This document shows, piece after piece, positions 46,202 to 58,889 of a stretch of 64,000 bases of DNA. Source of the DNA: Hypericum androsaemum (lineage: Eukaryota; Streptophyta; Magnoliopsida; Malpighiales; Hypericaceae); the NCBI GenBank assembly GCA_963995505.1, contig OZ023184.1:7642308-7706307 (forward strand), written 5' to 3'. The position numbers and the translations under genes are program-made. Each line of letters begins with the position of its first letter. The first letter of the stretch is position 1. The notes beneath the pieces are model-generated. The model did not search any database. It was not told where the DNA came from and worked only from the letters and a program-made list of their open reading frames with translations.

Positions 46202-46825
46202 GACGATCTTTATTGGTGAGCGTGGCGGAGTGCTCACCGCTACAAAACAAAGTAAAAAATTAAAAAGAAAATAGAAAAGAAAAATAAATAGGCAGTTCGG
46301 GCAAATTTTTTTTCTCATCTTAATTCAATCCTAATAATACATGACACAATATTATTTGCTGAAATAAATATTAGTGAATATTATTTGTGTGGTTATAAAA
46401 ATAAAAATTATCTTTTAATAAAAATAAAAAAAAATAATTTTTAATTCTCTATAAATATTGACATATTTGATATACAATCTAAACTTTTCTCATTTCTCAC
46501 TAGATAATCTTTTTTATATTACTTAGTTATATTATTTATATTATGAATCCGAATAATCCTAATTCCCCAAATTATCCACCATTTTAATCTTATTTTAGTT
46601 CTGCATAATTTTATATATTCATTGTAATTTATATGTAAACATAAATTAAATTATAGATAATATGTGGATGAAAGAGAAATTAATTTTTTATTTGGTGAGC
46701 GGATTAGATGAGATCACCAATAAAGATGATAAAAGATTGGGTTAGATTAAGTAATAGTTTGATAAAAAATTAAAAAATTAATTATTTAGTGAGCGGATTG
46801 ATTTCGTACACCAATAAACATAGTC
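46202..46825. mobile_element. PIF/Harbinger MITE
   Basis: Ends GACGATCTTTATTGGTG and CACCAATAAACATAGTC are inverted complements with two mismatches. TAA flanks both sides (46199-46201 and 46826-46828). It contains the family subterminal segment TAGATAATATGTGGATGAAAG. Its right end lies about 125 bp upstream of the TATA box of the acyltransferase gene. Confidence 0.8.
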
Positions 46826-46950
46826 TAACAACCACCATGAGTCTAACAGATAACATTCTCAAAAAAAAAGTTTAACTAAAAAACAATTAAATAATTCAAG
46901 TTCATGAACCTCACCCACCCGAACCCCAATTCTCCCTCCCTTTTATTATC

Positions 46951-46958
46951 TATATAAA
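46951..46958 (+). promoter_or_regulatory. TATA box of BAHD gene
   Basis: TATATAAA lies 91 bp upstream of the ATG at 47049, followed by a pyrimidine-rich initiator region. Confidence 0.6.
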
Positions 46959-47048
46959 CCCAATCTCTCCTTCTTCCTCACTTCAAACTGAACACTTAGC
47001 CTTCAAAATTAACAATATACATAGGAAAAAAGGGGGAAAAAAGGAAAA

Positions 47049-48485
47049 ATGCCTTGCTCTTCCACTACAGCCATAGTCTCAAAATGCACGATCTACACAT
47101 CTCAAAAGTCCCAACCAAACAAGGCCTTATTGGACCTTAAGCTGTCTGTTTCAGACATCCCGATGTTGTCTTGCCAGTACATCCAAAAGGGCGTCCTCTT
47201 CCCTTTCCCGCCCGAAGAAATATCCAACGACGTCGTCTCGGCTCTCAAACGCTCCCTATCCTCCACCCTCTCCCACTTCCCTCCTCTAGCCGGCCGCCTC
47301 TCCACCGACCCCGACACTGGCCACGTTTACATCTCATGCAACGACGCCGGCGCCGACTTCATCCACGCCCGGGCCAAGCACCTCACGGTGGCCTCCCTTC
47401 TCAGCCCTAACGCTGACGTGCCCGACCACTTCAAGTCCTTCTTCGCCTACGAGAAGACGCTGATAAGCTACTCCGGCCACTCCAAGCCTCTTGCCGCCGT
47501 CCAGGTCACGGAGTTGGCCGACGGCGTGTTCGTCGGGTGTACCGTCAACCACGCCGTCACCGACGGGACGTCCTTCTGGCATTTCTTCAACACCTTCGCC
47601 GAGATCACGAGGCTCCTAGCCGCCGGCGGGGGAGGAGGAGGAGGCGTTAAAGCCATCTCCAAAACGCCGGATTTCAGCCGGGACACCGTCTTCGACTCCT
47701 CCGCCGTCCTCCGGTTCTCACACGGCGGTCCCCGGCCCACCTTCGCCGCCGATGAACCCCTCCGTGAGAGGATATTCCATTTCTCCCGGGAAGCGATTCT
47801 CGAGCTCAAGTCCCGAGCCAACAAGGGTAACCAAATCTCCGAGATAATGGGGAAGCAAGGGAACGACACCGTCGGGTATTGGAAAGCGACAAATGGCGCC
47901 AAAACGACGGAGATCTCGTCGTTCCAGTCGCTATGCGGGCACCTGTGGCGCTGCGTCACACGCGCGAGGGCCCTCCCCGCGGGAAAAACGACGACGTTCC
48001 GAATGGCGGTTAACTGCAGGCACAGAGTGGACCCTAAAATGGACCCGTACTACTTCGGGAACGCGATACAGAGCATCCCCACGTGCGCACACGTGGATGA
48101 GCTGCTGTCGCGCGACCTGGAATGGTGCGGGGGATTGCTGCACCGCAATGTAGTGGCCCACGTGGACGCTACGGTGCGGGCGGGTGTAGCGGAGTGGGAG
48201 AGGGCCCCGCGTCTGTTCCCACTCGGGAACTTCGACGGGGCCTCCATCACCATGGGGAGCTCCCCGCGGTTCCCGATGTATGATAATGATTTCGGGTGGG
48301 GTCGCCCGGTTGCTGTCCGGAGTGGTCGTGCCAACAAGTTCGACGGAAAGATCTCCGCCTTCCCGGGGCGGGACGGCCAAGGGAGCGTCGACCTCGAGGT
48401 GGTGCTCGCGCCCCGTACGATGGCGGCTCTCGAAAACGACGTCGAGTTCATGCGCTACGCCTCGGGTGTTGCTGTTCCCATGTGA
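47049..48485 (+). CDS. BAHD (HXXXD) acyltransferase, At3g50280/EPS1-like
   Basis: A cytosolic acyl-CoA-dependent transferase that esterifies or amidates a plant metabolite; the substrate cannot be told from sequence. It is intronless and 478 residues long, slightly above the usual 430-460. The catalytic HAVTD is at 168-172 (His168 as general base), with the structural DFGWG at 414-418. The N-terminal part (VSKCTIYTSQ, LSVSDIPMLSCQYIQKGVLF) fits the clade of uncharacterised acetyltransferases At3g50270-50300 and EPS1. A seven-glycine run near residues 194-200 is encoded by a GGN repeat and explains part of the extra length. GC content is much higher than the flanks. The ATG has an A-rich leader. 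It is convergent with SQD2, with 345 bp between the stops. Confidence 0.93.
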   Translation: MPCSSTTAIVSKCTIYTSQKSQPNKALLDLKLSVSDIPMLSCQYIQKGVLFPFPPEEISNDVVSALKRSLSSTLSHFPPLAGRLSTDPDTGHVYISCNDAGADFIHARAKHLTVASLLSPNADVPDHFKSFFAYEKTLISYSGHSKPLAAVQVTELADGVFVGCTVNHAVTDGTSFWHFFNTFAEITRLLAAGGGGGGGVKAISKTPDFSRDTVFDSSAVLRFSHGGPRPTFAADEPLRERIFHFSREAILELKSRANKGNQISEIMGKQGNDTVGYWKATNGAKTTEISSFQSLCGHLWRCVTRARALPAGKTTTFRMAVNCRHRVDPKMDPYYFGNAIQSIPTCAHVDELLSRDLEWCGGLLHRNVVAHVDATVRAGVAEWERAPRLFPLGNFDGASITMGSSPRFPMYDNDFGWGRPVAVRSGRANKFDGKISAFPGRDGQGSVDLEVVLAPRTMAALENDVEFMRYASGVAVPM

Positions 48486-48830
48486 GTTGTCGGGTTGGAC
48501 CCATGAGTGGGCCCGTCGCTCATTGTTTGATAACAATTGCTGATGCTGGTTGTGGATGATTTTATATTTCCCTTAATTCTGTCGTCGAGTAAATACGATG
48601 AGTTGTTGTGCGTGATCAATAGACATGCTTTCTTTTTCCAAAATCACCTAAATCGATGAATTCAAATTCGATAATATACAATAAAAATGAGGATTTTACT
48701 CGAACAAATCAAACATAGAGACCATTCCTTGCAATTATAGATCGTCCGCAACAACAATTCCTCGGGCAATTCTAAATCGTTTGCCCTCCGAATAACCATT
48801 AGCCAATGGCAATCTCTACTGTTATTCCAT

Positions 48831-51800
48831 TTACAGCGAATGAAGCTCGGGCGACGGGAAGATACGCTTTACCAGCCACTGGACGGGTCTCAGCAGCTGC
48901 GCTCTCTTCTTGCGCCAGAACCAGATCGCAGCATTGTACTGCTCGTTGCGGATCATTTTGGTGGCGGCCTTCCAGTCGTACTTCTCCGTCTCTTGTCGGG
49001 CGGCTTTACCGATGGTGTCTCTCAACTCCTGATCATTCAACAGCGGTTCTAGTTTCGAGAGGCAGTCCTCTAGATCTCCGGGACTGAAGAGGTAACCGGT
49101 TTTGCCCTCCAGGTCGGAAGGAATAATATCGGGAATTCCTCCTGCACGAGCTGCCACTACAGGAAGGCCAGAGGCCATGGCCTCCAAGACAACAAGCCCG
49201 AGTGTCTCGGATTCTGAAGGCATGATGAAAACATCGCCACTGGCATAAGCCTGAGATAGCTCTTCTCCTCCCAACATCCCAGTGAATACTGCGGGCATAC
49301 CGGAAAACAGCTTTTCCAACTCCGGCCTGCCAAGTGCGAAATGTATATTTCAGATAAACAGAGATCCAACTGGACTAAAATCGACCGAAATCACATCAGC
49401 AAACTGGTGATGCCATTCGAACCGATGCAAGAGAGCTGTAGAACACAATACCTGTAAGGTCCATCTCCGATAAAGGCGATTCTGGCGTCTGGAATCTGAT
49501 CCATGACACTGTCGCAACAAATTCATCTTTCATCAGTCACTGAGTTTGTCCATTTATTGTACAGAAGTTGAATAAGATGAATAAACATACATCAATTTAT
49601 AGGAATTTTTTTTTCCATTTACTTCAATAAGAAATTGGTGTATAGAAGAGAGAGACTACCTTTTGAGGAAATCCAAACTCTTCTCAACACCCAGTCTTCC
49701 AACATGAACAATCAATGGCTTGTCAGGTTCACCATCACTGTCGGACCAAATGACACGGCACTTAGATAAATTTCAACTGATTAGATCATAAAGAAGAATC
49801 GGAAGAGGATCTTACGTTAGTCTAACTCGCATTTCATGAGAACGGAAACGAGGGTGAAAACTGACTGAATCTACACCCTTATTCCAGAGACGAATCTTAT
49901 TAGCTGAAAACAATTAATTTTGGTCAGGCCCCTGCCGCTCCTCCTAATTAGATACAACGGAAAGTACTATGATGTCGCCAGAAATCGGAACTATGACTTC
50001 AACGAATTCACCTAATGCAAATATGACAAAAGAATCTGGTGCACCGTGGTTTATGACAATATCTTTACTTGAGCCAGAGCAGGATGTCAAATATTCACCT
50101 GTGGTCACCTTATATGCTTGGAGATCCCTCCCGATAGCAGCCGAAGGCACTAGTGTTAGGTCTGCTGCTCTGTGTAGAAACTCTGAAAAGAAAAGCAGCA
50201 TCGTTTTTTGGACTTAGCAATTTGCAGCCATTGTAATTAAAGTTGTATTAAGGAAGGCATGTAACAAGCGTACTTATAACCATCCACATGGGTGTAACGA
50301 GCCAAGCGAAAGTGTACCTAGGAATGTATCTGCAAGCAAAAACGGAAATGGGCTCAGCCATTAGCTATTGTGAGTTTGAACAGGACTGCAGTGGAAGAGG
50401 ATCAAAGAAATGTAACTCACACTGGTACATGAGTGTGATAAGACATCACAATGGGTACACACAACAGTTTGGCGATAATGAGAGCACCAAACACCTATAA
50501 CAAGCATTTAGATGGTTAGACATGATACAATGAGTTACCAGAAAGTCGTTTTGCTTATACTCCGCGCTATTTCAATGGATAACAACCCACCATTATTCCC
50601 GGTGATGATGCATGTATAATATCGGGCTTAAATCTTGCAACTTCTGAGATTATTCTTGGACTAAGTGCTAAAGAAAGAGGTACATTCTGATACCAGGGGC
50701 AAGGAAAGCTGCAAAACAAGACCAATTACATGAGGACAGCTGCTTGCAAACCAACGCAACAGCCAATGGTCAATATAATTAATAATGGCAATCGTACACA
50801 AACTTCAAAAAGAACAATTATTTTCCTGGTATACCATTATTTGAATTTCAAAGTTGCCTGTAGTTGTTCTTAAGCTAAGTTTAAACAATTTGGCAGCACT
50901 GTTAATGAAGTCACTTAATAAGTAAGGGCCACAAGGACGATAACAGTCTGAACCATATACTTATAAAGAAAAAGTCAAACCATATGACATTAAGCTCTTT
51001 TGAACCATCAGGAATCACCTGAGACAAAAATTGCTAAATTAAAGAGCAAAAATTTGTATAAGGAGCGTCGTATAACCTTCTTGATCCGATCAATTTTGCT
51101 CCATAAAACTCTTCCGGCACTCCTTCATGAGTGGTCACAACCATCACCTATAGCATTCACATTTTTACAACACCATCAGCTGGTTCTGTCACGAAGTAAA
51201 CATTTTGACAGGAGGGCAAGTTTGACAAAATAAAGTGGCATAGAGCAATTCAAAGAGCAAGACTAACCACATGTCCCTATCGAATGCCCGAACCAAATGG
51301 CAAAGTACTGAATTTGAATATTGAATGTAATCCTATGCAGTGAATTACCTCATCCCCCATTTCACGCAGGTACTTGATGAAGTTCTGGAAGCGGTTTTTG
51401 TATCCTGACACATACCTGTAGCATAGAGGAAATATTTGATCAAACAATTTAACGAGAGAGAAATCAAAGACCACAAAATAGCGGCATTAAACATAATAAG
51501 AGCGTGCAGATACGTCATGGCAGATAACATCACATTGAAAAACCACAAGAGAGCTAGTCCTCATCGACAGCAAACATCTAACAGTACCTCCAGTCACTTT
51601 AAAGCCATTTCTGGGTCATGGGGGCTGGAACTAATTCAGACACAATACCAGATAAATAAAGGGAGGTCATCAAAGCAATCCACATTTGCCAGGAAAATCA
51701 GAGGCAGATAGCTCTGAATCAGAGGAAACATTCAGGTAAGAGACAATTGCAGAGTGCTAAGACAGCTATCCTTCTAGAATTAGTACTAGCACTCGGATTG

Positions 51801-52746
51801 GAAATACCGAAAATTGTATTTGAAATAAAGAAACAACGAATGCTAACTTCCAAGAATCATGTTTGCCAATAGGAAATTCATGAAGGTGCGAATTGTATGG
51901 TCAACATTGACATAAGCTTCACCATCACTGTCCCTGTGCTCAGACAAGTTAAAACCAACTTCATTGTACAATCAAATGCTTCAAGGTCGAACGATACACC
52001 GCGAACCAGCTATCCACAAACGAGGCTGTTACTTGTTTGGCCGTACAATCACACGAGTACAGTTACTACCTCACATAAAGCCACCGACTTAAGTACAAGA
52101 CTGCTTAGATCAGGAGCACAAGAAACCAAGGTCATCCCTCCAATGGAGACTCGAAACGACCTCGTAAGAATCGAACTCCAACCAGAAGCCAAACGAGCAC
52201 CCATCATCACAACGACCCAAGTCAGAAATTGGTCAACAGATCAAAGACATAGTCCAACAAATGAACAGCTAATTAAAACCACCTCGCGCTTAAATCAATT
52301 GGATTAGTCGGCCAAGTGGGTGTACAGATACCACGAAATTTCGAGCAATCTAATAGAAAAAGGGAGGGAGGGAACACTACTCACGCAAATGGGGAAGGCT
52401 CAACGAAGAGCGCAATACGGCGAGGCCTATTGGAGGACTCGGAATCAATCAAAAGTGGAGGATTCTCCTCATCCTCGTCCTCTCTAAGCTCAGTTATGGT
52501 CATATTGCTCTGAGCTTTACCAAGAACGGGACTTTCCTCTTGCTGGGTACTCCTCAGCCTCTTAAACCCGCCAAGGCGGGATCTTTCCCAGGTTAGGGAA
52601 ATGGGTTTCGTTCTAAAGCTCGAGGCTTTAAAGGAATTTGCGGTCCTGGTGGAGAGGGAGGAGGAGCTCGAACAAGAGGTGGCGGTGGAGAGACAAGGAG
52701 GAGAGAGAGTGGGATTTATAGAGAGAGAAGTGGAAGGAGTTGACAT
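48831..52746 (-). CDS. SQD2: Sulfoquinovosyltransferase SQD2, chloroplast
   Basis: Transfers sulfoquinovose from UDP-sulfoquinovose to diacylglycerol, the last step of sulfolipid (SQDG) synthesis in the chloroplast envelope; important under phosphate starvation. Eleven exons splice in frame: 52385-52746, 51349-51415, 51077-51147, 50591-50708, 50421-50494, 50274-50329, 50099-50182, 49816-49903, 49660-49737, 49452-49508 and 48831-49326. The product has 516 residues, close to the ~510 of Arabidopsis SQD2. The first ~80 residues are a Ser/Thr-rich transit peptide. The GT-B/GT4 fold follows (RRIALFVEPSPFAYVSGYKN, VPIVMSYHTHVP, VHVGRLGVEKSL), with the EX7E nucleotide-sugar motif at Glu392-Glu400. 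All exon phases fit; no break is seen. Confidence 0.95.
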
Positions 52747-53469
52747 GACGGGTGACTGATGATGACTCAGTAATAAACGTGGGGGAATTTTTTGGGGAGA
52801 GGGGAAGATAGTTTCGGTCGAGGTAGAGAGAGAAAACAAGCGTTTAAGACATGTAACGAGAGAGAGAGAGGGGGGGAGTGGGAGAGGCTGGGAGAGAGAC
52901 GAGTTTTGTTGCGGTTTTTACTTCTTTTTTTCTCTTTTTTCCGGCGACGGAATTTTGAACGGTACAATTTTGTTGGATTTTCTTTTATCAAAAGGGAGAA
53001 GGGAAAATGGGTTCTCTTTTTGGGTGGGGAATCGGGAGAAGCCTTGTGAGTATATACCTTGGGATTTTTGAGCCAATTAAGTTTCAATTTTTGGTTAAAT
53101 TTTTTTGTATCACAAACAATAGTGATAGGCCTGATGTTTAAAAATATTAATTGATCAGGACATTTAGTTTTATTTAGTCTCCAATATTTCACACGTTAGG
53201 TTTTTGAATCCAAAAACACTACTTAAATTGCTAAAATTGTTAAAATACTTGTGACTCTATCCAAAGTTACATACTTCTCATTTAATTTTAAAAAAATCAT
53301 CGCACTTGAATGGTGACCAACAAATATTTAACAATATTATATTTTCAATGACTCGAACTTTATACTTCTTAATTAAATTAGTAGAGAAATTTCACAAATT
53401 CCTTAGTACATATAAAAATTACAGATGGACGCACAGAATTTTGTAGTACTTTTTTATTTTCTTTTTTTT
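52747..53469. other. SQD2 5' UTR/promoter and intergenic DNA
   Basis: GA/CT-rich sequence directly upstream of SQD2 (52750-52900 and around 52960-53040) is the likely 5' UTR and promoter; beyond about 53050 it becomes AT-rich. Confidence 0.35.
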
Positions 53470-53477
53470 AGGGATAG

Positions 53478-53892
53478 CATAGTTTTAAAATACGAATTTT
53501 GGTACAACCCAGATTTTGGTCCATCTTCTGGGTTGTCTGGTCAGACCAGTTGGACCAAATTTTTTTGTTATTTATTTTACCATTATTCGGAAATATATAG
53601 ACCAAAATAGTAGAAATATAGGTTATTTAAATTCACATTTTAGAAATATCAACTAATTTATAACATATAAAGTCCACTTTTCTTTTTTATTTGGAGAAAT
53701 CAAGCATATGATCGACTTTTTATTTAAGTTTTTGCTGAGTTTGATAAAATTTGGTCAGGTTGAGTGGGGCCAAGTCAAAAACTAGGACGATCTGCCCGGT
53801 CCGACCAGATTTTGGGTGTTTGACCATAGACCGTACATGAAAAATGACCCGCTTTCTAGGGCGATTCCTTGGACCGCGTTTTTTAAACTATG
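53478..53892. mobile_element. hAT MITE (CATAGTTTTAAAA family)
   Basis: Ends CATAGTTTTAAAATACG and CGCGTTTTTTAAACTATG are inverted complements with few mismatches. Flanking 8-mers AGGGATAG and AGGGATAA match at 7 of 8 bases. No coding capacity. Relatives are at 1857-2190 and 58130-58538. Confidence 0.75.
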
Positions 53893-53900
53893 AGGGATAA

Positions 53901-54831
53901 TGCTTTTTAATTTTCAAGATTTGTAGTATCTTATCAATCAACGAATTATAGCGTACATGAAACAAATAATTTTTATCGTGTTAAATTCATCTTGAGTTTA
54001 ATAAAATATTAGCCGTTAAATATAATAAAATCACGTTTATGTTAATTATGACCATAGTAAATGTATGTAAAGTAATACTATATGAGACGGAAATTCAATG
54101 TCCAATGACTTCACTTGTATAAATAACCGGGGGATCGTAATTTATGCCATTGGATATACTTGCACATGTAATTATTTTCGTGCGTGGGTCATACCACAAA
54201 TGATTTCGTATGATCCAGCAGCAATTAGTATATTTATATTATTACGGGGACCTGACAACTCGCTATCTTTTTGTTTATTTGTAATATTGTACCGATGACA
54301 TATTTAATCTCGAAAATTAATATGCGATGCCAGCGTGTCAGACAAAAACAATATAAAGTTATCAAGCAAGTGATATCGGATGTAATCAATTACGCAATGA
54401 CAAAGGGTGGATCAGCGGGTGAGTTCGATTCCATTAATACGTTCAGACACAGAAGTCAAGGGATGCGATATGCGAATATCTAGGAGTACCATAATTAAAT
54501 TTTCATAATTAGAAAAGGAACAATAATCAGGAAAAAAAGAATAATTAATAGATTCCTTCCAGGCTCCAGCCCAATTCGCTGTACGAGAAAAGGCCGTCAC
54601 ACTCAACACCATTTTGGAAAAGAAGAAGGCCCATTTACCAAATGGCCCTATTAACAATTGTGCCTTTAATGGGCCGCAATAGCAGGCTTATAGAGCAATT
54701 CCTGTTGGGGGAATGGATTCGGTCCTGGCTTTGAAAAGTGAGCCAGGATCAATCTGGATAAAATGAGAATCATTAGATTGAATTTTTAAATTATATGCAA
54801 AATCTGATGGTTAAGATTTATGCAGGTATTA
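53901..54831. other. Intergenic, no gene seen
   Basis: AT-rich; short ORFs without support. Confidence 0.4.
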
Positions 54832-54840
54832 TTATCTTTT

Positions 54841-55524
54841 GGGAAAAGTCCACTTTAGTACCCTGTGGTATCGCCCAAAATCATTTTAGTACCCTGTGGT
54901 AAAAAACCGATCAATCGAGTCATACTTATTCCAATTAACATCAAAAAGGTCCTCGGGCAGCTGCCCTGACCTGCCCGAACCTACCCGAACCCTGCCCGAA
55001 CTACGTGGCCAGCCACGTCACCAAATTTTGATGACGTGGCGCCACGTGGACATCCATCTCCTTCCCTCCTCCTCCTCCTCCTCCCCTCCTCTTCCTCCTC
55101 CTCCTCCGCGTCCTCCTCCGCCTCCTCCTCCTCCTCCTCTCCGCGTCCTCCTCCTCCTCTTCGTCCTCGTCCTCCTCCTCCTCTCCGCGTCCTCCTCCTC
55201 CTCCTCCGCGTCCTCCTCCTCCTCTCTGCGTCCTCCTCTCCTCCTCCTCCTCCTCCGCGTCCTCCTCCTCCACCTCCACCTCTCCGCGTCCTCCTCCTCC
55301 TCCTCCGCATCCTCCTCCTCCTCCTCTCCACGTGGTGTCACGTCATCAAAATTTGGTGACGTGGCTGGCCACGTAGTTCGGGCAGGGTTCGGACAGGTCC
55401 GGGCAGCTAACCGAAGACCTTTTTGATGTTAATTGGAATAAGTATGACTCGATTGATCATTTTTTACCACATGGTACTAAAATAATTTGGGCGATACTAC
55501 AGGGTACTAAAGTGGACTTTTCCC
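54841..55524. mobile_element. Mutator-like element with CTC-repeat core
   Basis: Same family as 42295-43086: TIRs start GGGAAAAGTCCACTTTAGTACC, with perfect 9-bp TSDs TTATCTTTT at 54832-54840 and 55525-55533. The core (about 55060-55330) is (CTC)n with CCGCGT interruptions, flanked by CACGTGG motifs. Long Ser/Pro/Arg-rich ORFs are artefacts of the repeat. Confidence 0.9.
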
Positions 55525-55533
55525 TTATCTTTT

Positions 55534-55920
55534 TCCCCTTCTTTCCTTTCTAACTCCTCCCTCACCCTCCTCAACCCCTTAAACGCCCCTGCCCCTCTCT
55601 CTCTCTCTCCCCTCTCACACAAATATCTCTCTCTCACTTCACCCGTCGATGACATAAAAAAAATCATAACATCACTTCACCCTAAACCCTTAAAATCCCT
55701 TTCTTTCCCCTTTCAAAGAACCCAAATTGTTGGACACGTTAATTTATGATTAGGTTGTTCGTTTGTTTATTTGGCTATTGTTGTGATTTCATTTTATAGG
55801 TTAATTAATTAATTATGTTCTATTGGGTGAAGAACATCGCTGAAGAAGACGAGGGAGAAAGAGGGAGAGCATCGGCCAGGAAAATGGGGAAGAAGATTAT
55901 TGGTTTTGTGTAAGGGCATT
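55534..55920. other. CT-rich then AT-rich spacer, no gene seen
   Basis: A pyrimidine-rich start with a (CT)n microsatellite near 55595-55610; nothing coding is recognised. Confidence 0.35.
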
Positions 55921-55924
55921 TATG

Positions 55925-56275
55925 ATTAAATAGCTCGTGATGTTATCATTAAATGGTAAGACCGGTTATATTAAATAGTATGATCAGTTATATTAAATAA
56001 TATGCCTGGTTAAATTAAATAGTATGTTCAATTATATTGAATAGTATATCTGATTATATTAAATGGTATGTCCGGTTAAATTAAATAGTACACCTGAATA
56101 TATTAATAGTATGTTAGATTAAATTAAATGGTATGTCCAAAAATATATTAAATTGTATGCCCGGTTAAATTAAATAGTATCTCCGATTATATGAAACAGT
56201 ATACTCTTTATATTAAATAGTACAAACGGTTATATTAAATTGTACGACCGATTAAATTAAATAATATATATATAT
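55925..56275. repeat. Degenerate tandem repeat, ~20-22 bp unit
   Basis: About sixteen imperfect copies of a unit close to GGTATGTCCGGTTATATTAAATA are followed by a (TA)n tract at 56265-56277. The unit resembles that of the array at 140-365. Confidence 0.75.
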
Positions 56276-56289
56276 ATACGAGAGAGAGA

Positions 56290-58115
56290 AACCACAAACG
56301 TCCCACCTTAATATTTTTTCCCCCTTTTTACTTATTCTACCTCACCAGAATGGTACTCGAAATTGTGTCCAGTACCAAATCTGGTCCCGTTCGTTGGTTT
56401 TGCTAAAAGCAAAAGACTAGCTTTAACGGGTTTTCTTAATATTGGTAACCACATAATACTCACTCAATAAATCTCGATTAATAATTTGTAAGATTTTACT
56501 TTTATATAACATTGGGTGAAAAAAAAAACTTTTTAATGAAGTTTTCAGAAAATGATTACTTGGATGCTTAACTATTGGCCCAACATCCGGCCCACCGGCC
56601 CACGATGTGGGACGATTTTGTCTTACCTAATATCATAATATTCATTAAATTAACTAATTCTTTTTTTTAGAAAAAGTACAATTTCTAATATTCCGAAAAA
56701 AAATGTTACACCATGAGTGATAAAGGTACAGGTCACTACATGCACAACGCCATTAAAAAGTTAGCCTAAAATTGAACACCTTGAGACACGCCTAGAAGAA
56801 CACACCTAGAGGATTATGCATGAAACTACCACCCTGTCATCCGAAGGTATTACATCCTTATAGCCGCAGTCTTGATAGCGTAGAGTAGGTCAGACATATC
56901 TACATTCCAACAAACAATTAGATCATGCAAGAGGTCCCAACCTCCCTGCACAAGACTCCTGAAGTATTGTCAACATGTTGATTATTTTGCGAGAGGAGAT
57001 AAGTCATATATTCTAAAAGATTCATCTTAATTAGATTTGTCTTAGAATAAGAAAATAATATTTCTTTCCTTAAATTAACTAATCATGAATTCGCATCATG
57101 GCTAACTTGTTAAAGATACGATATATGTAGTCAATTATTAAAAGAATCCTATGGATTCGGAAAAACTGTTGTATTACATGCAATTGAAGCCACTTAACAA
57201 CTTTTTTTGTTGGATGCCAAAAAATTAACAAGAATTAAATTCTGTCCTAATTAATTGACACGAGCGGAATCGAGTGAAGAAATTAATGAGGTAGAATTTC
57301 AACTCCCAAAGCGAGCAAATCGATTCCGACATCTTTTATACCATTTGCTCCTTTGAGATAAAAAAATTACAAGCTCTGGCGGCTTCAGTATCGCTTTCAC
57401 ATTACTTTAACGTGCGAAGGCTGCGACTATACTATGGGTTTCAGCTTTTACTCTCACCTACAATATACCTAATTATGGGTCTCTCCTAAGACTATAGGGT
57501 CCATAATTATCTTATCACAAATAGAACTACTTGTCAAATATTTTTTGAAAAAATTGTCGGCTTAAAATTTTTTATCCGACTCTGACTTGACTCTAACCTA
57601 GAATATTAAACTTACTAGAGTTTTAGATATCATATGGTATAAAAAATATAACCACGTGAGAAGTCAATAAAATAGTTCAACAAATTAGTTGCCGGAAAAA
57701 GATAGTCAACAAATTACTTACACTAACATTATTCTAGATTAGAATCTTACAAATAGAAACTTACTCAATGGTGGGAAATTGTAACATATGTTGCTCACTC
57801 CGTTGGTCACTTTTTTTGTTGGATCAATTGATGTAACTTAGATTGGTTATTGTTGTCTCCTTGGGACAACTCCCTTTTTTGTTCTTGATGTAATCATGTA
57901 TAGCCTTTCTTACCATGGTGTAACAAACACGATCTACTAATAAAAATACAAAACTTTTTAAATTATTCGTTATCTGAATACTCATTAAATCAAATAAATT
58001 TAAATTTGAGACTAATAGAACCACAAAGACTACAAAATCACCTATACATAGTTTGTATGGCCGATGTTCACACCTATTTTGTAACTAGTAATTCTATATT
58101 AAAGTGTTGACCCAA
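56290..58115. other. Intergenic, no gene seen
   Basis: AT-rich DNA with no supported feature. Confidence 0.4.
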
Positions 58116-58129
58116 AAAAGGCTCTACCC

Positions 58130-58538
58130 CATGTCTTAAAAAATGAGGTCCGATCGATGGTCCCGTTGATCGGACTGTAACTCGGACCAATTCTTAAACC
58201 CGGAGTGCAGTTTGACTGCTGACCACCGGTTAGACCAGTCGATTTATCCTGTTAGATCGGTCAACCTAGTCAAAAAAATTTAAATGTATTATTTAAAAAA
58301 ATTATTAAATTAAAAGTAATAATTAAATTATAATTTTGGTGATATTATATTATAATTTTTGCAATAAAATTAAATAATATTTATCACTATTTGCTATTTT
58401 AACACTAAATATAATAAATAATATATATTCTATATTTTAAAAATTTTAGTCTAACCAACAATCTGAACGGTTGAACTAATTGACCCGAAAGATGGGAGAA
58501 ATCCTAGGTTGACTTGCAGATTGTTTGTTAAAACCATG
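58130..58538. mobile_element. hAT MITE (CATG-TTTTAA family)
   Basis: Ends CATGTCTTAAAAAATG and GTTTGTTAAAACCATG, with perfect 8-bp TSDs CTCTACCC (58122-58129 and 58539-58546). The interior has GGTCCGATCGATGG-type motifs shared with 53478-53892 and the end of 22384-23065. Confidence 0.82.
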
Positions 58539-58889
58539 CTCTACCCACTCAAATAGATTCCCTTAGGTTAATTAGTTATAATGAAAAGGGACGATGATTG
58601 CTAGAAAATTTTGATTCTCTGGTTGGCAACAAAATAATAAAAAAGATGAGCAGGGCAACAAAAGGAAAGATGGTAGGCCCCAAGGTTCATCTCAAGAGCA
58701 ACGCTGACGAGAGGAGCATCAAATCTTGTCCCTCTTCCTCCGCCTCCTCTTGGGGTTTTGCTTCTCCGGTTCTTCTGCTCTTTTCTTTACCCAATTTTCA
58801 CATGTCTCTCCTCTTTTTTTGCTGCTCCCACCACCACCCCCTTCCTTTTGACCAAACCCATTTCTCTCTTCCCTTAAAAAAACTCATTT

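Noticed and set aside
54896..55426. ORFs of 92-176 codons with Ser/Pro/Arg runs
   Set aside because: Same artefact as above in the second CTC-core element.
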